A stretch of DNA of 5,597 bases from Trueperaceae bacterium (GCA_007121175.1 SKMG01000182.1:1-5597); one strand, 5' to 3'; positions 1-5,597 are shown, counted from the stretch's first letter. Translations and numbers: made by a program. The notes: generated from the sequence alone by a model not told the origin.

Positions 1-785
1 ACGCGGACTACGTCGACCCGACCATCACGGCGTTCGACCGCGAGGTGCAGTTCTACCTCGCCTACCTCGACTACGTTGCGCGCTTCGAGGCCGCCGGGCT
101 CGGCTTCTGCTTCCCCGCCATCGCGGCGGGCCCCGAGGGGCTGCACGTCGAGGCGTCCTTCGATGCCGCCCTGGCGGGCCGGCTGCTCGAGGACGGAGCG
201 AACGTGGTGCGCAACGACTTCTGGCTCGAGCGAGACGAGCGCATCTTCGTCGTCACGGGCGCCAACCAGGGCGGCAAGACCACCTTCGCACGGATGATCG
301 GTCAGGTCCACTACCTGGCCAGCCTCGGCTGCCCGGTCCCCGGTAGGGCGGCGTGCGTGCCGCTGTGCGACGAACTCCTGACCCACTTCGAGAAGGAAGA
401 GGACCTGAGCCTGCTGCGCGGCAAGCTCCAGGACGAGCTCATACGGCTGCAGGAGCTGCTCGGCCGAGCGACGCCGAGCAGCCTGCTGATCGTCAACGAG
501 GTCTTCGCCTCGACCACCGCCGACGATGCGCGCGTGCTGGGCAGAGAAGTCCTTGCTCGGCTGCTCGAACTCGGGCTGGTGGCGGTATGGGTCACCTTCA
601 TCGAAGAGCTCGCTTCGTTCGACGCTCGCGTCGTCAGCGTGGTGAGCACCGTCGATCCGGTCGATCCGCTCCGCCGCACCTTCAGGCTGCTGCGGCGGCC
701 GGCCGACGGCCGAGCGCACGCCCTCGCGATCGCCAAGGCACACCGGCTCACCTACGAGGACCTGCGCGCCCGGTTGCGCCCATGA
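1..785 (+). CDS. MutS-like ATPase, C-terminal part (5' end outside window)
   Basis: The reading frame is open from base 3, so the N-terminus lies upstream; 260 residues are visible. The GTG at 45 is an internal codon, because coding sequence continues before it. The visible part is the MutS-type ABC ATPase domain. Walker A is TGANQGGKTT (window residues 85-94, Lys 92), followed by a THFEKEED...GKL signature (about 127-141) and a Walker B-like LLIVNE (161-166) with Asn in place of the usual Asp and the catalytic-type Glu kept. At the position where MutS proteins have a conserved Thr-His after the Walker B region, this protein reads VTF (197-199), so the His is missing. The tail (about 238-258) resembles the MutS 'A..IA....L....L..RL' C-terminal motif. 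It overlaps the next gene by ATGA, implying one operon and translational coupling. Family and ATP-binding fold are clear; the DNA substrate and pathway are unknown. It could be the regulatory or degenerate half of a heterodimer with the downstream paralogue. Confidence 0.9.
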   Translation, partial: ADYVDPTITAFDREVQFYLAYLDYVARFEAAGLGFCFPAIAAGPEGLHVEASFDAALAGRLLEDGANVVRNDFWLERDERIFVVTGANQGGKTTFARMIGQVHYLASLGCPVPGRAACVPLCDELLTHFEKEEDLSLLRGKLQDELIRLQELLGRATPSSLLIVNEVFASTTADDARVLGREVLARLLELGLVAVWVTFIEELASFDARVVSVVSTVDPVDPLRRTFRLLRRPADGRAHALAIAKAHRLTYEDLRARLRP

Positions 786-2383
786 GACCGAGGCTGCTGT
801 TCGACGATCGCGACGCCGGATTCGAGGACGTCGGGCGCCGTGCTCGGGCAGCCTCGCGGGCCAGCCGAAGGGCGAGTTCGCCGACGGCGCGCGCGCTCGT
901 CCAGGATCTCGAGTTGACCACGCTGATCGACGCGATGGCCCGGGGCGACGCCTTGGTCGGCGATGTTGCGGAGCGCGTGCTGCTCGAGCCGCTGACCGAT
1001 CCGGAGCGGATCTCGTACCGCCAGCAGATCCTGCGCGACTGCCTGGCGAACCCGGACGCCGTCCGTGAGCTGCACGCGCTCTCCGCATCGTGCATCGAGC
1101 GCGCGCGGAAGGTGTCGTGGGGTTTCATGCCACGGCGCCCCGAGGCGATCGTCCGTCATTCGCACGACGTCTTCACCACCTTCCTGGAGTCGTTCCGCGC
1201 ACTGCGGCGCTTCTCCGACGGCCACGCCGAGCGCTTCACAGCGCCGGGCCTGCGAAGGCTCTTCGAGATGATCGCCCGCGAGCTCGACGACGCCTACCTG
1301 GCCGAGGTCGACCGTCACCTGCGGGAACTGCGCTTCGATGACGGCGTCTGGCTCAGCGCCCGGTTGGGCGGCGGCAACCGCGGCAGCGCCTACGTCCTGC
1401 GGCGCTCGCCTCGCCGCGGCCGGTCGCCCTGGGGCTGGCTCGGGCGCTGGTGGCGTCCGCGCCGGGACAATGGCGCGACCGCACTCACCTACCGGCTGCA
1501 CCCGCGCGACGAGGTCGGGCTGCGGGCGCTGGCCGAGGTGCAGGATCGGGGCCTCGAGACGTTCGCGAACGTCCTCGCCCGAGCGACCCAGCACGTCCTC
1601 GGATTCTTCAACGCCTTGCGTGCCGAGACGGCATTCTACGTCGGCTGCCTCAACCTCTCCGAACGGCTGGCCGAGCTGGGCGCCGCCACCTGCTTCCCCG
1701 AGCCGCTCGGAGCCCAACCTGCGGCCCGTGCAGGCGCCGGCCTCTACGACCCGTGCCTGCTGCTCCGCGTCGGGCACCAGGTGATCGACAACGACCTTGC
1801 AGCGGACGGGGCCGCCTTGGTGGTCATCACCGGTGCGAACCAGGGCGGCAAGACCACCTTCCTCCGCAGCATCGGCCTGACGCAGCTGATGATGCAGAGC
1901 GGCATGTTCGTGCCGGCGCGCTCCTACCGTGCCAGCGTCGCGCCGGGAGTCTTCACGCACTTCAAGCGCGAGGAGGACGCCACCATGACCAGCGGCAAGC
2001 TCGACGAGGAGCTCGCTCGCATGGGCCTCATCGCCGACGAGTTGAAACCCGGATCGTTGCTGCTGCTCAACGAATCGTTCGCCGCAACCAACGAACGCGA
2101 GGGCTCGGAGATCGCGCGCCAGATCGTCCAGGCCGTGACCGAAGCGGGCGCACCAGTGTTCTTCGTGACCCACCTGACCGACTTCGCGCGCGACCGGTAC
2201 GAGCGCGAGCGCGCCTCGAGCCGCTTCTTGCTGGCCGAGCGGCGACCGGACGGTACACGCACCTTCAAGCTGCGCGAGGGCGCGCCTGAGCCGACCAGCC
2301 ACGGCGCGGACCTGTACCGCACGATCTTCGAGGTCGGCGACGTCGGGGTGGCCTCGGTCGACGAGCGAACCGCGCGGCGCTGA
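782..2383 (+). CDS. MutS-like ATPase, complete, paralogue of the preceding gene
   Basis: A 533-residue MutS-related protein. The ATG at 782 is chosen because it overlaps the upstream stop (ATGA) and everything upstream in this frame is the shadow of gene 1; no good Shine-Dalgarno precedes it, consistent with coupled translation. Residues about 40-300 are helical and resemble the MutS core/lever region (for example LLEPLTDPERISYRQQILRD, 67-86). Residues about 320-515 are the ATPase domain: Walker A GANQGGKTT (351-359, Lys 357), THFKREED (392-399), GKLDEEL (405-411), Walker B LLLLNES (426-432, Asn-Glu 430-431) and the conserved MutS-type His in FVTHLTDFA (461-469, His 464). No N-terminal mismatch-recognition domain with an F-x-E motif is present, and the protein is far shorter than canonical MutS (about 850 residues), so ordinary mismatch repair is unlikely. 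An Arg/Trp-rich segment occupies about 207-228. All ATPase landmarks are intact, unlike in the upstream partner. Likely role: DNA- or nucleic-acid-structure-dependent ATPase acting with gene 1 (inference). Confidence 0.92.
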   Translation: MRPRLLFDDRDAGFEDVGRRARAASRASRRASSPTARALVQDLELTTLIDAMARGDALVGDVAERVLLEPLTDPERISYRQQILRDCLANPDAVRELHALSASCIERARKVSWGFMPRRPEAIVRHSHDVFTTFLESFRALRRFSDGHAERFTAPGLRRLFEMIARELDDAYLAEVDRHLRELRFDDGVWLSARLGGGNRGSAYVLRRSPRRGRSPWGWLGRWWRPRRDNGATALTYRLHPRDEVGLRALAEVQDRGLETFANVLARATQHVLGFFNALRAETAFYVGCLNLSERLAELGAATCFPEPLGAQPAARAGAGLYDPCLLLRVGHQVIDNDLAADGAALVVITGANQGGKTTFLRSIGLTQLMMQSGMFVPARSYRASVAPGVFTHFKREEDATMTSGKLDEELARMGLIADELKPGSLLLLNESFAATNEREGSEIARQIVQAVTEAGAPVFFVTHLTDFARDRYERERASSRFLLAERRPDGTRTFKLREGAPEPTSHGADLYRTIFEVGDVGVASVDERTARR

Positions 2384-2410
2384 CGAGCCGGCGGCGTCCT
2401 GGCGCGCCAA

Positions 2411-2425
2411 CGGGGCTAGGCCCCG
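2411..2425 (+). terminator. Possible terminator hairpin after the MutS-like pair
   Basis: A perfect 6-bp stem (CGGGGC, 2411-2416, with GCCCCG, 2420-2425) and a 3-base loop lies 27 bases past the stop codon. A second, weaker GCCGGC/GCCGGC pairing (2425-2430 with 2443-2448) follows. No T-run is present, so this is not a classical intrinsic terminator. Such hairpins occur at actinobacterial gene ends but also arise by chance at this GC content. Confidence 0.3.
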
Positions 2426-2474
2426 CCGGCCGGGCTCCGCACGCCGGCGGCGCGCAGGCACGCTGCCGCAGTAC

Positions 2475-2502
2475 TGGACTGGCCGGGGGCACTCAGTAGG
2501 CT
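2475..2502 (+). promoter_or_regulatory. Promoter of the SLC13 permease, probably leaderless
   Basis: A -10 element TAGGCT (2497-2502) fits the actinobacterial TANNNT pattern. A -35-like TGGACT (2475-2480, four of six matches to TTGACA) lies 16 bases upstream. Only five bases separate the -10 from the ATG at 2508, so the expected transcription start falls on or next to the start codon. There is no Shine-Dalgarno in the right place. Together these suggest a leaderless transcript. The positions are read directly; the promoter activity is inferred. Confidence 0.55.
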
Positions 2503-2507
2503 GTGCC

Positions 2508-4271
2508 ATGCCGGGCGACGCCGTGTTGACCGCCACCGTGATCGGGCTCGTGCTCGCCGCGCTGATCACCACCCGCGTTCCCGCCGATGCGCTGTTCGTG
2601 CTGGCGCTGACGGTGCTGCTGGTGAGCGGCGTGGTCAGCCCGCTCGACGCCTTCGCGGGCTTCGCCAACGAGGGCGTCATCACGGTCGCGGTGCTGTACG
2701 TCGTGGTGTCTGGCCTGCGCGAGACCGGCGGCGTGCAGCACATCTCGCGTGTCCTGCTCGGCCGCCCCCGGGGCGTCGAGGGCGCGCAGCTGCGGCTGAC
2801 CGCTCCGGTGGCCTTCTTCAGCGCCTTCCTCAACAACACGCCGATCGTCGCCATGCTCATCCCGGCCGTCCGCGATTGGGCACAGACCCATGCGCTGCCG
2901 GTGTCGAAGCTGATGATGCCGCTCTCCTTCGCCGCGATGCTCGGCGGCCTGTGCACGCTGGTCGGCACCAGCACCACGCTGGTCGCGCACGGGTTGCTCA
3001 TCGAGCGCCGCGGCGTCGGCCTGGGCTTCTTCGAGATCGGCGCTGTGGGCGTTCCCGTGGCCCTGACCGGGGTGGCATTCGTGATCGCCACCTCGCGCTG
3101 GCTGCTGCCCGATCACCGGTCCGACGAGACGGTCTTCGGCGACCCACGCGAGTACACCGTCGAGATGACCGTCGACGGTAAGGGACCCTTGGACGGACGC
3201 ACCGTGGCCGATTCGGGGCTGGCCGAGAGCGGCCTGCAGCTCATCGAGATCCACCGGGACGGCGAGATCTACCCAGCGGTCGCGCCGACGCTGCACCTGC
3301 ACGCCGGCGACCGCCTGGTGCTCGCGGGCTCGGCCGGTTCGGTGGTCGACCTCCAGCGCCGCCACGGCCTGACCCCCGCAACGACGCAGCTCTTCAAGCT
3401 CGATGCGCCCCGCAGCGAGCGCGCGCTGATCGAGGCGGTGGTGTCGGACAGCTCGCCGCTCATCGGCAGCACGATCCGGCGCGGCAGCTTCCGCACGCGC
3501 TACGGGGCCGTGGTCATCGCCGTGGCCCGCAACGGGGCACGGCTGACGGGCAACCTCCGCGACATCGTGCTGCGGCCCGGCGATACGCTGCTGCTCGAGG
3601 CGACGCCGTCGTTCGCCGAGCGCCACCATCAGAGCCGTGACTTCTATCTGGTGAGCGCGCTGCCCGACACGCACCCCTGGCGCTTCGAGCGCGCCGCGCT
3701 CGCCATCGCGATTCTCATCGCCATGGTCGCAGCGGCGACGCTCGGCTTCCTCAGCATGCTCCAAGCGGCTCTGGTGGCGGCGGCGGCCATGCTGGTCACG
3801 CGCTGCATGACCATCGAGGCCGCCCGCGCGAGCATCAACTGGCCAGTGATCCTGGTGATTGCCAGCGCGATCGGACTGGGCAATGCGATGGAGGCGTCAG
3901 GCCTGGCCGTGCAGACAGCCGGGCTGGTGGTCGGGCTGGCGGGCGCGTCGCCGCTCGCGAACCTCGTCGCGCTCTTCGCGCTCACCTCGCTGTTCAGCCA
4001 GGTCATCACCAACAACGCGGCCGTGGTGCTGATGTTCCCGATCGCGCTGTCGGTCGCGACGAGCCTGGGAGTGGACCCGATGCCGTTCGTGATCGCCATC
4101 GTCGTCGCCGCGGGCGGGGCCGTCGCAACGCCGATCGGCTACCAGACCAACCTCATGGTGTATGGGCCCGGCGGCTACCGCTTCACCGACTTCCTGAAGG
4201 CCGGGCTCCCGCTCCTCGCCGTCACGGCGCTCGTCGCGCTGCTGGTGATCCCGGCCGTCTGGCCGTTCTGA
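2508..4271 (+). CDS. SLC13 family permease with two RCK_C (TrkA_C) domains
   Basis: A 587-residue integral membrane transporter of the divalent anion/sodium symporter superfamily (SLC13, DASS-like), the subgroup with a cytoplasmic regulatory insert. The N-terminal half (residues about 5-200) has hydrophobic segments near 6-22, 26-42, 55-70, 136-162 and 176-196, with the hairpin motif LNNTPIVAM (108-116). Residues about 210-290 and 293-372 form two RCK_C-like domains (for example LHLHAGDRLVLAG and IVLRPGDTLLLEA), which in this family are thought to bind small ligands. The C-terminal half (about 395-585) repeats the transport fold with ITNNAAVVLMF (500-510) and TPIGYQTNLMVYGPGGY (541-557). Length and order are normal for the group. 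Substrate cannot be read from sequence; sulfate, dicarboxylates or other anions are possible. The first-half counterpart of the GYQTN motif reads GTSTT (153-157), with Thr where Asn is usual. The ATG start is supported by the leaderless-type promoter. It is transcribed alone; the next gene is convergent. Confidence 0.93.
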   Translation: MPGDAVLTATVIGLVLAALITTRVPADALFVLALTVLLVSGVVSPLDAFAGFANEGVITVAVLYVVVSGLRETGGVQHISRVLLGRPRGVEGAQLRLTAPVAFFSAFLNNTPIVAMLIPAVRDWAQTHALPVSKLMMPLSFAAMLGGLCTLVGTSTTLVAHGLLIERRGVGLGFFEIGAVGVPVALTGVAFVIATSRWLLPDHRSDETVFGDPREYTVEMTVDGKGPLDGRTVADSGLAESGLQLIEIHRDGEIYPAVAPTLHLHAGDRLVLAGSAGSVVDLQRRHGLTPATTQLFKLDAPRSERALIEAVVSDSSPLIGSTIRRGSFRTRYGAVVIAVARNGARLTGNLRDIVLRPGDTLLLEATPSFAERHHQSRDFYLVSALPDTHPWRFERAALAIAILIAMVAAATLGFLSMLQAALVAAAAMLVTRCMTIEAARASINWPVILVIASAIGLGNAMEASGLAVQTAGLVVGLAGASPLANLVALFALTSLFSQVITNNAAVVLMFPIALSVATSLGVDPMPFVIAIVVAAGGAVATPIGYQTNLMVYGPGGYRFTDFLKAGLPLLAVTALVALLVIPAVWPF

Positions 4272-4285
4272 GCCTTCGCGGCCAG
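4259..4285. terminator. Inverted repeat between convergent genes, possible bidirectional terminator
   Basis: A perfect 7-bp stem (CTGGCCG, 4259-4265, with CGGCCAG, 4279-4285) and a 13-base loop spans the permease stop codon in the 24-base gap between two convergent genes. Its position suits a shared terminator, but there is no T-run on either strand and the loop is large, so this is tentative. Confidence 0.25.
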
Positions 4286-4295
4286 CCCGGCGCCG

Positions 4296-4946
4296 TCATC
4301 CCTCCAGCAGCGCCTTCAGCGCCACGAGCCGCTCGGCCCAGAAGGCCTTCATGCGCTCGGCCTCCTCGGCGCTCGGCAGCCGCACGTGCTGCAGCGAGAC
4401 GGCGCTCCGCGAGGCTCCCCTGGCGCTGAAGGTCGCATGGATGCGCGTGAGGCCATCCCCCCAGTCGAAGCGCGCGGTCTTCGGCCGCTTCGACGTGCGC
4501 TCGCGGAGCTCGACATCTCGCAACCAGCGCTCCCGCACGCTGGCGTCGACGAACGCGTCGAAGAGCCGATCGACGGGCACCGCCACGGTCTTCGAGGCAC
4601 TGATCTCGAAGCCTTCGAAGCGCTCGCCGACGGCGCGCCCGTGGGCGCGCTCGTACCCGACGGCGACGGCCTGGGCTGACCAGGGGTCGACGCCGTGCTG
4701 CTCGATGAGCCAGTTGGCGATCGCCGCGTGCGAGCGTTCCGAGGAGCCCCACTCGTCGAGCAGATCGAGCCACTGTTCCCAGCCGCGGCCGGTCCTGCGC
4801 TGCACCGCCTCCTCTGAGATCGGGAACGGCACCGGCGGGCCGGTGCCGCCCGGTTCGAGCAGCGCCGAGCGCGCCTCGGCGGGCGTCTCGCCGGTGAGCT
4901 CCATGCGCGCGCGCACGAGCCGATCGAACGTTCGCTCTCGGCTCAT
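4296..4946 (-). CDS. DUF4287-like / SRPBCC (AHSA1-like) domain protein
   Basis: A 216-residue soluble protein starting [10 protein letters not shown]. Residues about 1-30 form an N-terminal element ([15 protein letters not shown]). Residues about 50-104 match the DUF4287-type pattern: [12 protein letters not shown], then [14 protein letters not shown], then [13 protein letters not shown]. Residues about 116-214 look like an SRPBCC/AHSA1 ligand-binding fold beginning [19 protein letters not shown] and ending in an amphipathic helix (about 193-214). SRPBCC folds bind hydrophobic ligands or, in AHSA1, activate Hsp90; the role here is not known. The frame is open up to a TTG at 5141, but the sequence above residue 1 is low-complexity and contains the promoter. 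The ATG at 4946 overlaps the stop of a 14-codon mini-ORF (ATGA), so translation is probably coupled. The in-frame GTG at 4994 overlaps the Shine-Dalgarno and cannot use it. It is convergent with the permease and divergent from the phospholipase gene. Confidence 0.8.
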   Translation of the reverse strand: MSRERTFDRLVRARMELTGETPAEARSALLEPGGTGPPVPFPISEEAVQRRTGRGWEQWLDLLDEWGSSERSHAAIANWLIEQHGVDPWSAQAVAVGYERAHGRAVGERFEGFEISASKTVAVPVDRLFDAFVDASVRERWLRDVELRERTSKRPKTARFDWGDGLTRIHATFSARGASRSAVSLQHVRLPSAEEAERMKAFWAERLVALKALLEG

Positions 4947-4987
4947 CGCGTGTTGGCGCCCGGTAGTCGAGTCGAGCAGGTGCCCAT
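4943..4987 (-). CDS. 14-codon putative leader mini-ORF upstream of the SRPBCC gene
   Basis: The ATG at 4987 sits 6 bases after a strong Shine-Dalgarno (GGGAGGAG, 5001-4994), ideal spacing. It encodes [14 protein letters not shown] and stops with a TGA (4945-4943) overlapping the ATG of the downstream gene as ATGA. The only strong ribosome site in this leader serves this mini-ORF, while the main gene's ATG lies 47 bases from it. It may act as a coupling or leader peptide. No run of one amino acid or rare codons typical of classical attenuators is seen, apart from a single CTA codon. Whether it is translated is inference. Confidence 0.45.
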   Translation of the reverse strand: MGTCSTRLPGANTR

Positions 4988-4993
4988 CCGCCA

Positions 4994-5001
4994 CTCCTCC
5001 C
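4994..5001 (-). promoter_or_regulatory. Strong Shine-Dalgarno for the mini-ORF
   Basis: GGGAGGAG reads on the minus strand, with 6 bases to the ATG at 4987. It is too far (47 bases) from the ATG at 4946 to serve the SRPBCC gene directly, and it overlaps the alternative GTG at 4994. It therefore selects the mini-ORF as the first translated unit of this transcript. Confidence 0.6.
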
Positions 5002-5012
5002 TCGAGAGACCG

Positions 5013-5041
5013 ACCATAGGGCCTCCCCCGGGGGGTGTCAA
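5013..5041 (-). promoter_or_regulatory. Near-consensus sigma-70-type promoter of the SRPBCC gene
   Basis: On the minus strand, a perfect TTGACA (5041-5036) is followed by exactly 17 bases and TATGGT (5018-5013, four of six matches to TATAAT). The predicted transcription start is about 5006, leaving a 5' leader of about 19 bases before the mini-ORF ATG, just enough to hold its Shine-Dalgarno. The spacer contains a C-run/G-run palindrome (5025-5034) that could be an operator. A second TTGACA lies exactly 100 bases upstream (5141-5136) without a good -10. Confidence 0.65.
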
Positions 5042-5192
5042 GCGCCCGCGACGGCGCTGGAGGCACGGTCAGGCGCTGCGATACGCTACGAGACTCCGTT
5101 CGGCGATGCACTACTCTGAGCGTACCCAGCGGCCGTGTCAACGGCGAGCCCTCGGAGTTGGTCGCCCGCGACGCCAGGAGGGACCGTGCGTC
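5042..5192. other. Divergent intergenic region, upstream of both promoter and phospholipase gene
   Basis: No gene is seen here. It contains a 10-base direct repeat CGCCCGCGAC (5043-5052 and 5163-5172). The first copy lies inside a 6-bp stem hairpin (AGCGCC 5041-5046 with GGCGCT 5053-5058), and the second inside the near-palindrome GTCGC-CC-GCGAC (5161-5172). A TANNNT-type TACTCT (5112-5117) could be a -10 for the plus-strand phospholipase gene, but no convincing -35 precedes it. The repeats could be regulator sites or chance at this GC content. Confidence 0.3.
5176..5181 (+). promoter_or_regulatory. Shine-Dalgarno of the phospholipase gene
   Basis: AGGAGG lies 11 bases before the ATG at 5193. 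The GTG at 5186 is closer but in another frame, so the ATG is the start that gives the patatin protein. Confidence 0.55.
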
Positions 5193-5597
5193 ATGGAGCG
5201 TCTAGGTTCGCCTGCAACCGGCGCCGCGGTACGAAGCCCCGAAGCAACCTTGCGCCGGGCGCATCGCTCCTTCGCGCTCGTGCTGTCGGGCGGAGGCGCA
5301 CGCGGCCTGGCTCACGTCGGCGTCTTGCGGGCCCTCGAGCACCTCGGCTATCGGCCATCCGGGATCGTCGGCGTCTCGATGGGGGCGATCGTCGGCGCTA
5401 CGTACCTGCTCAACCACGACTGGTACCAGTGCTTGCTCCACCTCGACCTCAACCGCCTGCCCGGCGCTCCCAACGGTGCTCGCGACGGCCCCGTCGCGCG
5501 ACTGCAGTCGGCTGTCGCCTCCGGCGTGGCGGTCGGACACCTCCTGTTGCGGTGGGGTACCTGGACTGCCTCGGAGTCGACGATCCGGGCGTTGCTC
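5193..5597 (+). CDS. Patatin-like phospholipase, N-terminal part (3' end outside window)
   Basis: 135 residues are visible before the right edge. After a 25-residue polar, Arg-containing leader with no signal peptide, the patatin fold begins: [22 protein letters not shown] (27-48) contains the oxyanion-hole glycine motif GGGARG (33-38), and GVSMG (60-64) is the G-x-S-x-G nucleophile elbow with Ser 62. Bacterial patatins are acyl hydrolases that use a Ser-Asp dyad; the Asp lies beyond the window, so completeness of the active site cannot be checked. The opening resembles the RssA/NTE-like bacterial group rather than the secreted ExoU type (inference). The ATG at 5193 is preceded by AGGAGG (5176-5181), 11 bases away, slightly long but usable; no other in-frame start lies nearby upstream. 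The gene is divergent from the SRPBCC gene, with about 200 bases between. Confidence 0.9.
   Translation, partial: MERLGSPATGAAVRSPEATLRRAHRSFALVLSGGGARGLAHVGVLRALEHLGYRPSGIVGVSMGAIVGATYLLNHDWYQCLLHLDLNRLPGAPNGARDGPVARLQSAVASGVAVGHLLLRWGTWTASESTIRALL

Noticed and set aside
353..781. Upstream extension of the second MutS-like frame back to 353
   Set aside because: This part overlaps the ATPase domain of gene 1 in another frame and translates to Arg/Ala/Gly-rich sequence. The ATG at 782 with the ATGA overlap is the credible start.
1..2383. Canonical mutS or a mobile/defence-island origin for the MutS-like pair
   Set aside because: Motif variants and short length argue against canonical MutS. 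No integrase, transposase, nuclease or repeat in the window supports a mobile or defence context, so no such claim is made.
752..3091. A 779-codon open frame on the minus strand opposite the second MutS-like gene and the start of the permease
   Set aside because: It is antisense to two well-supported genes, crosses the intergenic promoter region, and its translation is low-complexity Arg/Ala/Gly-rich with no recognisable domain. High GC creates such long antisense frames.
2493..3764. A 423-codon minus-strand open frame opposite the permease
   Set aside because: The translation is a His/Asp/Glu/Arg/Gln-rich shadow typical of an antisense frame of a GC-rich membrane protein gene; no domain or ribosome site is seen.
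4351..5019. A 222-codon plus-strand open frame opposite the SRPBCC gene
   Set aside because: It is a Ser/Arg/Pro-rich shadow frame; the minus-strand frame has clear domain motifs.
4947..5141. Extended N-terminus of the SRPBCC protein from the TTG at 5141
   Set aside because: The extension passes through a near-consensus promoter and its predicted transcription start, its TTG lies in a TTGACA hexamer without a ribosome site, and the added residues look non-coding.
5202..5540. A 112-codon minus-strand open frame opposite the phospholipase gene
   Set aside because: It is antisense to a gene with intact patatin motifs and shows no domain of its own.

Overview
The window is high-GC DNA (roughly 70% by eye) from what looks like an environmental actinobacterium. 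The evidence is the strong G/C bias at third codon positions, an actinobacterial-style leaderless promoter (TAGGCT a few bases before an ATG), and protein types common in Actinomycetota. The taxonomic call is inference; no rRNA, tRNA, CRISPR array or insertion sequence is visible.

Layout: (1) 1-2383, plus strand: two consecutive MutS-like ATPase genes, the first cut by the left edge, joined by a 4-base ATGA stop/start overlap. Both carry the same variant Walker A (GANQGGKTT) and an Asn-Glu Walker B, so they are paralogues and plausibly form a heterodimer. They are not the canonical mismatch-repair MutS, and no mutL is in view. (2) 2384-2507: a GC-rich spacer with a small hairpin and then a promoter that appears to drive a leaderless mRNA. 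(3) 2508-4271, plus strand: an SLC13-family permease with two central RCK_C (TrkA_C) domains. (4) 4296-4946, minus strand: a DUF4287-like plus SRPBCC/AHSA1-like protein, convergent with the permease. (5) 4947-5192: a divergent intergenic region. On the minus strand it holds a near-consensus sigma-70-type promoter (TTGACA-17-TATGGT), a strong Shine-Dalgarno and a 14-codon mini-ORF whose stop overlaps the start of the DUF4287/SRPBCC gene. (6) 5193-5597, plus strand: the 5' part of a patatin-like phospholipase, cut by the right edge.

Only the two MutS-like genes form a clear functional unit. The permease, the SRPBCC protein and the phospholipase each look like separate transcription units. The observations most worth following are the asymmetric MutS-like pair (one partner lacks the conserved C-terminal histidine) and the promoter/leader-peptide arrangement in front of the SRPBCC gene.
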